A DNA stretch of 64,000 bases from Hydra vulgaris (GCF_038396675.1 NC_088934.1:4846001-4910000); one strand, 5' to 3'; shown: positions 35,026 through 48,719, counted from the first letter of the stretch. Program-made: numbers and translations. Notes: generated by a model from the letters alone, not told the origin.

Positions 35026-35319
35026 TTTGATGATATAGATAAAAATTTGATGATATAGATAAAAAAAAATTTCTAACATTTAAAAACTTAAATTTTTAAA
35101 TGTTTTAACTCATTGTTATAACTTCTTTTTTATTTTATTTTTTTCTTATAAAATAATTTTTTATTGGTAATTTAAGTCTTAAATCCTTTCATACAACAAA
35201 GAATATAGATTAAAACATGATTCTTTCCAAATTGATCACTTTATTTTTAAAATTTTCAAAATAAAAATGAAAAATTGAACGTAAAAAGGCATTTGAATTG
35301 ATAAATAATTCATAAACTT

Positions 35320-35540
35320 TAATCAAAAAATTTAATTAAAAAATTTAATCAAAAAATTTAATTAAAAAATTTAATCAAAAAATTTAATTAAAAAATTTAA
35401 TCAAAAAATTTAATTAAAAAATTTAATCAAAAAATTTAATTAAAAACTTTAATTAAAAAATTTAATTAAAAGGTTTAATTAAAAAATTTAATAAAATTAA
35501 ATTAAATAAAAATTTAATAAAAAATTAAATTAAAAAATTT
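35320..35540. repeat. 13-bp tandem array
   Basis: Units of the form TTTAATYAAAAAA alternate C and T at the variable base, giving a 26-bp higher-order period. About 13-15 units, degrading at the right end. Confidence 0.95.
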
Positions 35541-37870
35541 TCAAGTGTTAAATTTATATTAACGTTTATATTTTCATTACACGAATTATTATTCGTATTA
35601 CGAAATGAAACACTTACATGAAGATACTATTGTATTCAAATATAAATTGGTTTACGTAATTTTTAATTTTTTAATTTATACAAATATTAATTGCGCAGTT
35701 TTGCAAAACTGCGCAACTGACAAAATTGATAAATCCTACTCAACGCCGTTAATGCATGTACTAGAAAATACACGAATTTTGCGTTTTTATAAAAAGCTTA
35801 TGTTTCACTGCATTTTTTTAGCCCGAATAATTTATTTTTTTTAAATTTTTTTTCTTTCTCCTAGCGCTTTAGCTTGTCTAAAATCAAACACAGTTAAATT
35901 TTTTTTAAATTACTTAAGTTTAGATATAAAATTTTGCTTTATAGTTGATGAACCATATTTTGGTATAAAATGGTGCTGCTCTCAATGAAGATAAAACATG
36001 AAATTGAGAAAACAACTTTTTCAAACAAGTTTTAAGTTATATGTTTAATTTCTAACCAGTCATATGTCTGCAAACGTATTAAAGGTCGCAAAAAATTAGT
36101 TATTTCAAGTTTAAAATCTGTTTTTTCCATTTTATATGAAAGTTTTTATTAATATGAGTGTGAAGAACACACAAATTGACATACGACTAGTTAGACTTTT
36201 AAAGTTAAACGTTTTAAGGTTTATTTAAAAGTCTAAGCTCAAAATTTAAACATTACTGTGATGTGAACCACCCCAATTTTATAATGCCACAAAACTATTT
36301 AACTAAAATTCCGGTCTTTAAATTACCATAGATTAATATATATATATTTTGTTTGAATGTATATACATACTTTATTTTTTTTGTAGAAAATATGTATACA
36401 TATTTCTTACTCCATTGCAAAAGATATGTTGAGTTTTAAACAATATATATAGATATTGTTTAAACTTAACGTATCTTATAAAACTTAACTTATATTGTTT
36501 ATAAACAAATGTTGCAGACCGGAAAAAAAATATGTTTGTTATCACCGAGAACAAACAAGACAAAAAAGTTTGAGAACTTGCATTAACAGCGTTGAGTAGG
36601 AACGAATTTCAGAACACAGCGTTCTTGTTTGTGATAAATCGGACCAGGCTACAAATAAGAAAAGATCTTGCGCAAAAAGCTGTTGGCTGATCGAGATTTT
36701 ACGCAATAATTTGTTGACTGTTTAGGCTCTTGTGCAATAAGCTATTGATTGTTTACTGGCTCTAACATTAATAAAGATTTTTTAAACTTTGATTACTTAG
36801 ATTGCATGAGCTTGCTTGAAAAAAATTTTTTTGGTTGCACAAAAAGGTTGCCATTAACCTGGACAGAAGGTCTATTGCCTTTTAGATTATCATGGATAAA
36901 AATAATATTTAATATCACATACTTATGTTCCGTAAAAATTTAATTGTCAAGTCTAAGATAATAGAAAGGCCTAAAATTCGGAACTTATTTTGTACTCTTG
37001 GCCTGTAGTTTGTAAAAAGATTTGTAAAGAAAGTAATTCATACTTTCTCAACTTAAGTGTATCTATTCGTGCTTTGTTTAATCAAAAATTAATGATGTTG
37101 CATTATGATAATGCTAAGCTACGTTGCTTAGTAAACAAAATAAGGAGTACTAATCATTTACTTATTTATAACTTTAATTATCTAACCCATTTAGCTTCTG
37201 CAGTAGTAAGCTATGTTGATTAGATGGAGTAATAGAACGTATCTTTTAGGTGGAGTTACATAATATAATTTTGAAAACAATACTTGCTATAAGAAAATCA
37301 GTATTAGAGATTTCACAAATAGTTTTTAGGTTGCTCGATGACTTGGAAAAACAAACAACACCAGTTGCTTATTTCTAGTTTAGTGAGAATATTTCACAAA
37401 AAAAGAATACAATAATTATTGAAAAAATGTATTATTTACTTAATAAAGGAAGTTTGCGTCTTTTTGATATTGCAAATATATCATTAAATATATATTTAAA
37501 TGTTCAAAGAATGTTTAAAGGCTAATAAAGTTAACCCTTTAGATCCAGTGGTTTTATTTAGATCCAGTAATTTTATTTAAAATCATTTTTTTCAGCTCTA
37601 TATATCTAAAGCTTTTTTTAGTTTCATTTGAATTTATTTAATTTAAAAGTTTTTCTACTTTTGTAACAGTTTTGTAAATAATTGTAAATAATTGTAAATA
37701 ATTGTAAAGTATTTTTATTAATTATTTTACAAATGTTTGTGTAAACTTGTGTTTTTACAATGCTTTTCCTGCTGTTTTAAATACGTTTTTCTTAACAATT
37801 AAGCGATATAAAATTTTTTTGTGATTTATGACTTTTAATAACAAGCTATCTATTAGATGTCATGTCATAG
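35541..37870. other. AT-rich intergenic sequence, no identified gene
   Basis: Open stretches at 35605-35844, 36749-36943 and 36990-37223 show no recognisable domain. The last (FVK-like start, then LNLSVSIRALFNQKLMMLHY) is the most protein-like but has no supporting context. A GCGCAGTTTTGCAAAACTGCGC palindrome occurs at 35693-35714. Confidence 0.35.
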
Positions 37871-37874
37871 CACG

Positions 37875-37975
37875 AATCATGTCAAAATCGCAGACCAGAA
37901 GTACATGTCATAATTGCAGACCAGTTGTACATGTCATAATCGCAGATACATGACATAGTCGCAGACCAGCAGTAT
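37875..37975. repeat. Imperfect tandem repeat, about 24 bp, 4 copies
   Basis: GTCATAATCGCAGACCAG-type units separated by AGTACAT or TTGTACAT occur four times. The unit is not perfectly periodic. Confidence 0.8.
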
Positions 37976-40970
37976 GAAAACGTAAAAAAGATTTTGACTT
38001 TTTTTAAAGACCTTCTATGACTCTGAACTGTTTATTTATTAATACAAATCAAAAAATATATAAAGGTAAGGTAGTTAGTTACTTTTTTTAAATGTTTAAT
38101 AACCAATGGTTTGTTAATGTCGTTTGTTAGCAAAACAAACTTTTCTTTAAATTATATTTTAAAATGTTTAAACGTCTATGGATAAACGTAACAAAATATT
38201 CCACACTTGTGTAGTTTGGACAGAATTCTTGAATGTTATTTTATTTAAAATGGACATTATAAAAGATTTTTTTACAACCAAATGCTCTTTCTGGTATTAA
38301 TCTGTTTTGCGGATTTGTATTTTTGTTGATACTACCACTAGGAGGATCAAGGATTAAATAATCATTTTCAATGAAGATCCAAAACTTACAATTTTCCTTT
38401 ATTTCCACGCACAATTCGACATTTATACCACAGTTTTTCTTTTTCTAAACTAGTTGTATTTACTACGATAATGAAAACTCACTTGTTTCAAGTCTCATAA
38501 TTGCCGTTTTTATTCAATAAAGTTTCTGTATTCGTAATGCATAGACTTTTATTTATCAATGTTATCTTTTTTGGTATTACAGGTGGGGTTCGTTTTTAGA
38601 TGTGATGGTATTTATATATTCTTAATTGTTTTAGTACAAATATATCAATACTTGCAGCATTTTTATTTTAGCCACGTTTAGAAATTTTGTTAACACGAAA
38701 TTAATCCCTAAGGTAGAAACAATGTGGTGAATACAATTGATAAAAGTTTTAAACTTAAGCTATAAATCTAAAGCATAGACAAAATCTAAACACTCCCAGA
38801 TTAATCCCAATTTGGTAAATTACTAAATTCTGAAAAAGAAAAAACTCTAAAAAACATTCTGAAATGTTGCAAAGATTTTTTTCGATGCAGTAGTAAGTTG
38901 CAGTAGTTTGTTTAAGTAAAATGTTGCAATAATTTTTGCAAATGTTGAAATAACTTTTTAGACTAAGATTAGAAAGTTACCCATAACTTTTGGTTGAATA
39001 AAAGTTATAGATATTATCTAAATAAAACATGATCTACACAGCTGAGGATCATGGGTTATGTCTCTGTTAGTGATTTTGTAGTGCAGTGTTGTGGCGAATA
39101 AGAATTTTTTTTATTTAAGATGATAGAGCACATTTAAAATGCTTAGTTTAGAACAAAATGTCAAAGTTTTTAAATGTATCTAATTCAAAATTTGATGCTT
39201 TTTTTTGATGTATTTATAAAGCAGAGTTTAAGTTCTAAAATTTAATTAAATTCTAAATTAGTAACATTGTTTATCTTAGCAACACCTTAGCAACCATAAA
39301 AATATCTATTGTTTGTTATATGAAAATTTTACAAGATTTCAAAGATTTCTCCTGATTAAATAAAGCTCTTGGTTTATAACAGGTCTAAATTCATTCATAT
39401 TTAACAACATTAAAATTCTTTTGGTGCATATGTAAAGTATTTGGTTATGTATTAAAAATCTAAATTAACAACATTGTTTATCTTAGCAACGCCATAGAAA
39501 CCACACTCACATCTATTGTTTATTAAATGAAAAATTAATTTAAAAAAAATAGCAAGCTAATTTGTCGTATTTTTGTCTACCATGCTTTAATGTGTTTACT
39601 ATCTACTTCGCTTTTAAAGAAATTAAAAAATCAGTTTTGTACTTATTTTTGTATTTTCTATGAGTTAAGTTTTTCGTATTTTATCCAAATTTCAAAACAT
39701 GAATTCTTCTAATTGAATAAAACTTTTGGTCTGAATAATTCAGGACATATTGTAACAACATTAAAATTCATTAAATAAACTATATTTAGTTATTTTTAAA
39801 ATTCGTTCATTTTAGTTTTAACTTCTTAAATTGCTTGTGAATAATATTAGTTTTAACTCGCTATAAATAACGATCATAACTTTACTTATAAAAAGACTAA
39901 TTAAAAATTGATCTGTAAAATGGAGATAATGTCATAAGCAGATACAATAATGGAGATAATATCATCAGCAGATACGATAAAACGTCAGTATAGTTTGATC
40001 ATACACGTCTAAATCAAAATAACTTGTTTTTAAAAACACAAAAGTTAAATGCATTTTAACACTGTTTTTGCGCCATTATACACTTTTTGTACATTTTTTA
40101 AAAATGTTATTTTCTTAGTGATAACATTTATGCATATTTTTTAATACTTTTTTTTTATATATTTCATAAAAAATGTCTTTTTCTGTCTATTTTTTATATT
40201 GTATATTAAAAAACAACATGAAACAAACGTTATTACAACTTAGTACTGTAAATTTTTTTTTGGTAGCAGTCTTTATAGTTACTTTTCATTTATTAAACTT
40301 TACCTTAAGCAAATATCATCAGACTTGGTTGCTCTTTTTAGAGTAATTTCAACTTAATTTGTTTTAAAAAATGAGTGACTTGCTCGCCCCTTTGCATTTG
40401 GGAGAGTTGAATATAAAATAATTTTTGTTTCACCATTGAATCTCGGTATTTATGACTATAATCTTTTAGTTTGCACAGAATGCAATCCTTGGCATTTATT
40501 TGCGGATCAGTTTTCATATTTATTGTGAAATGAGTTTTTAATCCTACATTTGTCCTTTTTTTGTAACTTTACTCAATGACCTTTATCTTTTGTACTTCAC
40601 TCAATGACCTTTTTCGTTGTTCATTATTATTCTCCTTCATTCCAAACTGCAATTTTTTGATATTATTTTTGATAAAATTAACTAAGCTCTTCTTCTTTAT
40701 TTGTCATCTTTGTTATTAATGATTTCAATAATCTGAATGGCTCGACTCCACTGTCTGTGATAGCACAAAAGCTCGAATGTCTATCTTTTCGTTTGTTAAG
40801 ATATTTAACTTTTTTACTCGTTTTTAAAAAAAATTTAATTACTGACCCTGAATCCTTGATTTCGTCTTAACACTAAGCTTTTTTAGTTCTTTGTTGATGT
40901 TGTTTTCAGTTTTTTTTTATCTTCTTTAGGTGCGTTAGAAATGCACCATATTTTTAATTTAAAACTTATT
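37976..40970. other. AT-rich intergenic sequence with an old direct duplication
   Basis: Segments near 39254-39340 and 39462-39540 share AACATTGTTTATCTTAGCAA and following text. Their downstream parts (39355-39420 and 39712-39770) also match, suggesting an old duplication of about 200-350 bp. No gene recognised. Confidence 0.5.
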
Positions 40971-40971
40971 T

Positions 40972-41095
40972 ATTGACAAACATCTTTTTTACTTACTTAA
41001 CTGACAAACATCTTTTTTGCTTACTGACTGAAAAACATCTTTTTTGCTTACTTAACTGACAAACATCTTTTTTACTTACTGACTGGCAAACATCT
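40972..41095. repeat. Tandem repeat, about 28 bp, 5 copies
   Basis: GACAAACATCTTTTTTRCTT followed by ACTTAACT or ACTGACT, five times with small indels. Confidence 0.9.
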
Positions 41096-43478
41096 TTTAA
41101 TCATAGCAAGAAATACAAGAATAACAATAATTTGATTTAAAAAAGTCTAAGCCCATTATTTTTAAATTAATAAATAAGTCTAGTGGTTTATCTCAGAAGG
41201 TTCTAGAGTTTTTTAGAAGAATGATCAAACTCTTCCTGTCATTCCATAGAAACAGTGTAACTCATCATTAGGTATCTAAATCACTTGGGTTTTCTTTTTA
41301 TATTTCTCATTTTAACTCCTCACTACAATGATATTTCTGCCACAGTCTTACAAAAGTGTTTTTCAGAACTTTCTTTTATTGCAAGTTGCTTCCGACATAT
41401 CGAAGCTTGTCAACTTTGATTCCAAGTGTTGCTGTATGTCCATTTTTTGTTTTTCCGAGAAAATCAAGTTTAAAAATTAATTTGTAAAGACTTTCTGTCA
41501 GAATGTCCGACTAGTTTTTTAAATATTTTAAAAAGTTGTATCATTTTTGAGACTAGATTTATTGGACACATACCCCATTAATTGTTGAATACTTATTGAT
41601 AATAAACAGAAAAACACAAACTGTTGATATACAGCCTCTTGGTTCTTAGTTGACGATATTTGGTTGACCTGTTTTTTCAAATAGTGTACTTTTTTTTTTA
41701 GGAAAAATTTAAAAATGAGGTAAAGATGTATGATGATGCATCAGTATTACTTGCTTTAGCTGCCAAACTTAAGCATTTGTTTTATAGTTGTAAGCCTCCA
41801 ATTTAAATAGTGGTTACTTGCAGCTATTTTGGGATTAGGAACTGCAAAATCCTAGACTTTTTGTCATCTCAAGATAATAACCAAAAATATTAAAATCATT
41901 TTCAATATCTTTGTCATTAAGATTGTTATAATTATTTTCAATTTTTTTACAATTAAATGTATTGCATGTGCAAAACAAGTCAATTTTTATCAAAAATAGT
42001 CAATACTTATATAAAAAAAAATGTTTTCTTATTTATTATCCACAAAAAGAAAGCACCGTTGATTGTTATGCAAATTAAATCGGTGGAAAGGTCTATCGTT
42101 GAATTTATCACAAAACTGTACACTATTGTAATTTAAATTTATTAAAATTAGCTTTAATTTTTGTTATAGTTTGTTTTTATTATATATTTGGAAACTTGGC
42201 TATTATTAGTTAACTTGGGATTCGCCAACTTTGCACAACATCGCAAAATTTAGAAAAATGTAAGATTATGTACGAATAAATAGGTGTAAATAAACTCTTC
42301 TTTACCTTACCCTAAAAAGTAGTTTATTTACAAAATCTTTAATTTTTACTTTTCCATACAGAAAATAAACCAACAATATACCTTTAAAACATAGCTTTAA
42401 ATTAATAATATAATAAACACTTTAAGTATTTTACCTCAGGGCTCACACCATAATTCCGGGACAAATTTTTCTGATTTTCACTGATTTTTCAAGTTTTTAA
42501 AATTTTTGTACATTTTTCTCTGAAATTTCTATGATTCAAACTCGTAAACTCAGCGTTAAAACTTTGAAACTATCTTAAAGATGCAATTTTTACCTCCTGC
42601 AAACAGAAAATTCATTTTCCTTATACAATGAAAACCTGGTTTTCTATATGTCTTTTTTATATAAATAAAGCGATAGTTTGGTAGAAAATGAAGATAAATA
42701 ATCTAAGAAGTTGTACAATCACATTAGATTTTAAAAATCAGCTGATATAAGCAAAATGGCTTATATCATATTTACTAATATTTTATGTAATAAACTAATA
42801 TTTTATGCTCAGTATAAATATTTATACTTTTACTGAGTATATTACCTTCTATACTAAAGCTTCTCCTAATCGGTGTTTGACCGTGACCTGACGTAAAAGT
42901 GAGTATCAAGACTTTTGACCTTGATTATTCCAACTTTGATTGTTTTTAAATAATATTGATCAAAAAAAGTTGTAGATTGAAATTTTTAAAATGCTGTTTA
43001 AAGATTTGATTAAACCCCCTCTAAAAACTTGCGAATTGTATGAAAATAAGATTACACGATGCAATAGTTACTGGAATTGTTACAAAGATAACACTTGCAG
43101 TTCCTAATTCTGGCATAAAAGCAATTAGTTTTAAAAACAAAATCAAAGATTCAAGAACAGTTCGTTTACTTGTAATTTAATTAATTTGTAAATAAACTTA
43201 CAAAAAGTTTGAAGTTTACCTTCTTATACAATTATTGGGAATTCTTAAATTTTTGCGAAAAAATAATTTATAGTGATCACTACTTATGATCACTTTAAAA
43301 AGCATTCTTTTTTCCCTGATCACTTGGTAATATGAGCACTTAAAACATGCTCAAAAAAAAACGATTAAGTAAAAAATACCAACCTGACAGTTAGAGCTAA
43401 TTTTTGGAATATAATAGTTCATTATGAACAAAACTTTTCATTGAAAAATTTTAAGCTACTTTGTATTGAAACAAGATA
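41096..43478. other. AT-rich intergenic sequence
   Basis: No domain recognised. A short frame at about 41716-41800 reads YDDASVLLALAAKLKHLF but has no extension. Confidence 0.35.
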
Positions 43479-43479
43479 T

Positions 43480-43702
43480 AAAACTTTGTTTTAATAAAGC
43501 TTTGTTTTAATAAAACTTTGTTTTAATAAAACTTTGTTTTAATAAAACTTTGTTTTAATAAAACTTTGTTTTAATAAAACTTTGTTTTAATAAAACTTTG
43601 TTTTAATAAAACTTTGTTTTAATAAACTTTGTTTTAATAAAACTTTGTTTTAATACAACTTTGTTTTAATACAACTTTGTTTTAATAAAACTTTGTTTTA
43701 CT
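43480..43702. repeat. 16-bp tandem array, about 14 units
   Basis: AAAACTTTGTTTTAAT repeated, with occasional 15-bp units and single-base variants (AAAGC, TACAAC). Confidence 0.97.
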
Positions 43703-43758
43703 CAACAACAAAAAAAGAATAAGAATATTAATTCGTTTTTTTTCAATTTTATTAACTC

Positions 43759-43860
43759 AAACCATTAAACGATAAAAATTACATATCAAACCATTAAACG
43801 ATAAAAATTACATATCAAACCATTAAACGATAAAAATTACATATCAAACCATTAAACGAT
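43759..43860. repeat. 29-bp tandem array, 3.5 units
   Basis: AAACCATTAAACGATAAAAA plus TTACATATC, three exact copies and a partial fourth. Confidence 0.97.
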
Positions 43861-45948
43861 ATTAAATAATTTGATTTAACTTACAGAAAGATATTTAGAA
43901 TTGTTAAAATATTTAAAAATTTTACTATGCTTTGCTTTCATTTAAAAAGCAACTATAAGTTCTGCAACTGGGTAATTTGAGCATGCTCAAAATGGTATCT
44001 TTAAGTAAAGTCAAAAATAAATGTTTCTAAGCATTGTTTTTGTAACAAAAATGGAACAATTTCTAGCTAAAATATTGTTCATATTATGTACGATAATATG
44101 AAAAATTAAATTTGATTATTTTAACATTAAACTTAGTGCTACAGATTCTTATATGCATGATGATAATATTTTAACAACGTAAAAAATTGAACAGCTCTTT
44201 AATTAGATGACAGCCGCAAATTACTGCGTGTAAATTTACGCTAATTATGCTGGTTCCTGTTATCACCAAAAAAGTCGATTCAAAAAATAAAAAGCAACTT
44301 TAATTTCACTGTTTACATCTTAGAAATCTTTGGTATGCTCATATTACCAAGATGCTCATATTACTCTAACCTACTAACCCTAACCTACAAACCCTAACCT
44401 ACTAACCCTACTAACTTATTTAACCAACAGCTCGAGTTTTGAGTGGAAAAAAAGTAGTTAACTTGTACCTTTGAAATTTTAGAACAGAAAACAAAAATGA
44501 AAGGTTTAAGAATATAAAAAATAAGCAGTAAAGATTTCTACTAAAGTCTAAAAGTATATATAAGAACTTAAATAGTCAAGAAAAGTATAAGTTTTGATAA
44601 AAATTTAAAAGTATCACTAAATCTAGAAAATAGTTTGGGAGATTTGAAAAAACTCTGTTATGACACTAACTTTACACCTTAGAAACTTGTTGTAATGCAA
44701 AATAAATATGTTTTTAAATCGCGTTATTATAAAATGATTTTTAAACAATCAAACTAAGTTTGGAAACAACACGTTACATTCTTAGGAAACATTTTGTTTT
44801 CAATTAAAACAAAAAAGAAAAGAAATGTAAACTAATGTTTATCGAATAAAATTTTTTACAACTTCTTTCTGCTCAAATTCAGCGCCTTAGAACCACTGAA
44901 CCATTGAATATTAAACATTCTTTTTTTAATTTTTGTTACAGAAAAGCCGACAAAAAAAAAGATTTATTTATTTTTATTTTATACCTTTCTTTAGAATATT
45001 TACTACGAAATGTACTTTTTCGGCATTTGAAACTTGTTTTCTTAATACTATTAAGCTTCATATATCATTCATTTTTATTTTAAGCTGTACATTGACATTC
45101 AACATTGTATATTAACATTCAACATTGTAGATTGACATTGGTAGATATGAAAATAACAACACCAGTCTGAGTATTTTGGCAATAAATAGATTTTGACGAA
45201 AGGTTTATGAAAAAGAGTGAATAATTTTACAAATAAGAGATTATTTCAATAAGTATTTTTTTTTTAATTAATTTTGATTTTGAATTATTTCTTTAATATT
45301 AGCTACAAAAAAGTTTTAAAAAATCGATTGGATTTACTAAAAAGTTTAAGTTCTAGTGAAAACGTTTCGAATAAGTTACATTATAACATAAAATTGCAAA
45401 ATAACATAATCTAAATTTACATTACTTTTTTTAAAACAGATATAGAGAAATATTTGCTGTAAAGAATCCTTCAAATGAAATCGTCAATACACTAAAAATA
45501 GATTTGTATTTATAAAAGTATTCTAAAAGTTTAGCCTTGTTTTATAACAAAACTTAAATTTATTTTTTATGATTGCTAAATTAAAAAAAAAAATTAGCGG
45601 TTGTAAAAAGTTATAGTTACAAAAAGATAATTAAAAAAATAAAATATGGCGATACGATGGAATTATTTATGGGCCAAAGCATTAAAGGTTAAATTACATG
45701 TAATTAATGATTGACGCTAGTTGTGTACTGATTTTGTTATTCTTGTTTGCCAATAAAACCGGTGCAGGTTGCAGAGTATGAGAAATGCATGACATAAAAA
45801 TTACGATAAGCTAAGTTTTTCCTTTTGTTTGGTCATTCTTGTTTTTATCCACTAAGTTTATATAAAAAAATATTTATATCAAACTTATATACAAAAAAGT
45901 CTTACTTTATATTTTAGTTAGCTTTGAAACCTGTTTGCTATTTACTGT
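43861..45948. other. AT-rich intergenic sequence
   Basis: No gene recognised. It contains the telomere-like block at 44364-44414. The open stretch at 44933-45115 has no domain and a biased composition. Confidence 0.35.
44364..44414. repeat. Short degenerate telomere-like repeat
   Basis: CTAACCTACTAACCCTAACC recurs with small variations: CCCTAA blocks separated by CCTACTAA, a period of about 14-20 bp. It resembles the metazoan CCCTAA telomere repeat but is not a pure hexamer array. Confidence 0.6.
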
Positions 45949-45950
45949 TA

Positions 45951-46121
45951 AGGGGTTATCCATAAATTATGTCACGCGATAAGGGGTAGGTTAGGATGGT
46001 GTTTTGTGACGACTCATACAAAACTTGCTACTTAAGTATTACGATTTTGTGACGAGGGGAGAGGGGGTAATGAGGTCAAAAACGGTCGAAAATTGCGTGA
46101 CGTAATTTATGGAAGACCCCT
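45951..46121. mobile_element. 171-bp MITE with 27-bp terminal inverted repeats
   Basis: AGGGGTTATCCATAAATTAT then GTCACGC at the left matches, with about three differences, the complement of GCGTGACGTAATTTATGGAA then GACCCCT at the right. The flanks read TTA on the left and AAG on the right; a TA or TTAA-type duplication is possible but not certain. No ORF. The sequence is notably less AT-rich than its surroundings. Confidence 0.85.
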
Positions 46122-46930
46122 AAGAAAGTATAAAAAAACAAATTATGAACGTAAAAATAAGTTATTTATGTTTGGGCGCTTAAAATTATGGATTGATTAA
46201 ACTAAAACTGTGTTTTAAGTGAAAAGTGCGTTAAGTATGTTTGGAATGAAAATTTATTTTTGTTTAACTTATTTTTTAAGTTATTGAATGTAAGTGACCT
46301 AAAAGGTCAAAAGACAGACTTGCGATTAAAGACCTGAAAATTTTTGTTCCTTATTTAACTAAACCAATAACAATAAGCATGGCGAAAATAAAAAAAAAAA
46401 TCTTTCAAATCCCAAAATACTCTTTTAGTTTTTTAAATTTCAACATGCCGTTTGTTATAATAAAATATTAAAATAATACAAAACTTGGCCGTAAATAGGG
46501 TAAATAGGGGATAAATTGTCTTAACAAAGAACCGTTGGGCTTATTAAACATTTAAAAAATTTAAACTCAAAATTATAATAGATATAATAACAAGTATTTG
46601 CAAAACTTTATCAAAATAGATTAACTAATAATAATTAAGAGACAACTATAGAAGTTAAAAAATCCTTTAAAAAATTTATTTTAAAAAATGAAATAAAAAT
46701 GAGTATTTAAGACCGAATTTTTCAATATAAACTAATAAATTTTAGTATCAAAAGTTAAAGACTGTAATTATGATTTATTTACTTTGAACTTTTTAAAAAA
46801 AAGATATTTAAAATCTAATATATTTTTCCTTTTTTGAACGTCATTTTGATTCTTAATCAAAAAATTTAAGCATCTAGCACGCACCCTAGTGGACTCGCGT
46901 CGAAAAGAAAACGTCCTTTAATCGTCTTAC

Positions 46931-46960
46931 AAACGCCCGTAAGACGTTCGACGGGCGTTT
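46931..46960. repeat. GC-rich hairpin
   Basis: AAACGCCCGT and ACGGGCGTTT flank AAGACGTTCG. The neighbouring CGTCTTACAAACG repeats the theme. It is a local GC island in AT-rich DNA. Confidence 0.85.
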
Positions 46961-46977
46961 ACTGAACAATGCATGCC

Positions 46978-47112
46978 CACTGGGGTTGGTTAGAGCGGTT
47001 GCTTCGAAATCAAGAGATCTCAGCTGCCTGTTTTAGCTATATTTGCAAAGTAGCTAAGAAAGGCGGTGTAAACTCTGTTATAAGACTGTCAGGTTGTCTT
47101 AAAGCACTTAAT
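46978..47112 (+). mobile_element. Diverged tRNA-derived SINE, copy 3
   Basis: GGTTGGTTAGAGCGGTTGCT is box A-like and GAGATCTCAGC is a weak box B-like element. The body keeps AAGGCGGTGTAAACTC and ATAAGACTGTCAGGTTGTCT, recognisably related to the 3869-4135 SINE body. No cloverleaf, so not a tRNA gene. Confidence 0.6.
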
Positions 47113-47831
47113 TAATTACAAATTATTTGTAATCGTTAATTTGTTTATATTACTTCAACTGTTATAGCAGCCTTTAAAATCTCAAAAATAATTGATACAG
47201 TAAAAGTCAACTTTTCGTAAGTCAACAATCAATCATTATGTCAACTCTAAAATCTTAAAATCAAAGATTTTAAATTTCTAAATTGATAATTGTAACAGTT
47301 TATTACCGTCAAAAGTGCCAACTTTTGTCAAAACAAAACAAAAAAGGACAAATTTCAAGTTTTATTTAAATCAATTTTAAACGATACAAAAGGATTTAAA
47401 TGATTTTCGTAGTAAAAAACTTGGTAAGAACTTTTTAATTAATTCGGTAACTTATTTATATTATGCGAATTAAAGTTAAATATTTTTTTTAATTAATCAA
47501 ATCAGTTAGCAACTATGAAATATTTTAAAATTTAAGTATGCGTTGCAATTTACTTTTATTTATTCTAGTGTTTCGAGGAGTTAGATACTTTAAATGCATC
47601 TTTAGATGTGCATCATAATGACTTCATTATTTATTTATTTATATTATTATTACCACTAATCTCTTTGTGATCTTTTTATCGTGAAGCCATCGGTGGCTTT
47701 TTAGTATTAGTAAGAATTATTTGTATTTAACAAAAAAAATTTAGGTGGCGCAAATTTAGTTGTAGTTACACTGAGGTGTCGCTAATAAACTTATTAGAAA
47801 GAATTTGATATTCAAAATTTATATTTAACTC

Positions 47832-47835
<4 letters not shown>
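47113..47835. other. AT-rich intergenic sequence
   Basis: Nothing recognisable apart from a GAAGCCATCGGTGGCTTTTT hairpin at 47684-47703. Confidence 0.4.

Positions 47836-47911
<76 letters not shown>
47836..47911. repeat. (TA)n microsatellite
   Basis: TA run of about 75 bp. Confidence 0.98.
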
Positions 47912-47914
<3 letters not shown>

Positions 47915-48062
47915 GCTTTTTCTACAATTTATATTAGTAATAAATTGCAAATAATTATTCTTCCGTGCAAGTAATTTCATTATATTTGCAAATACACAAA
48001 ATCCCTGCGCGTGGACGCGGTATAGCGGGTTGATTGGGAAGCTTTTCCTTTAATTAAAATAG

Positions 48063-48112
48063 TAGATAGGAAACTTTTTCTAATTAATTAATTAGAAAAA
48101 GTTTTCTATCTA
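48063..48112. repeat. Near-perfect palindrome
   Basis: GATAGGAAACTTTTTCTAAT and its complement around TTAATTAA, with one mismatch. Confidence 0.9.
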
Positions 48113-48635
48113 TTGTTTTTAATTATAATTTAGACGACAAATGTAATTAACTTTATTTAAATTTAAAATTGTACAACCAATTAACTTACCCAAACATTGT
48201 ATTTGGATTTATTATATTCATCTTTTTTCTTACAAAACTGTTTAGACCAGTTTTCTTACAAAATTATTTTATTCATTATAATTTTATTAATCGTTTTATA
48301 TCATTATACATCAAAATCAATATAGCTAATTATTTACCAAAGTTTTATCATACTATTAATTTTTATAAATCTTTTTGGAAACGTAAATTTGTAATAAAAT
48401 AGTGTGATGAAGTTTGTAATTTTTAATTATATTTTTCATTCATTTGCCCAAAAAGTAATAAATATTTAAAGTAATAAATATTTAGGACGACTAGACACAA
48501 TTTAACCTTTAGGTTATTAGACAGTGATGATTAAATATTTGTTTTATTAAATGTTTAGACAGGTTTATTTATTTAAATAAAACCACCAATTACTTTATTA
48601 ACACATATTTTAAATTTTTGCTCTCGTTAATGCAA

Positions 48636-48711
48636 TGACGTCATCATGTGAGAGCTGCTATATATAGGGTGCAGCAACATTTTATCTTAGTGTTAAAAAT
48701 ACTGAAGAAAA
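48636..48711 (+). promoter_or_regulatory. CRE plus TATA-box promoter-like cluster with possible first exon
   Basis: A full palindromic CRE (TGACGTCA, 48636-48643) lies 15 bp before TATATATAG (48659-48667). About 30 bp further is an initiator-like CTTAGTG (about 48686). After about 25 nt a splice-donor-like sequence follows (AAAAGTGAGG, GT at 48712, or GAGGTAAC, GT at 48717). The spacing fits a TATA-driven promoter with a short non-coding first exon. Which gene it serves is unknown. The next plus-strand gene with a start codon is 6.4 kb away. Confidence 0.4.
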
Positions 48712-48719
48712 GTGAGGTA

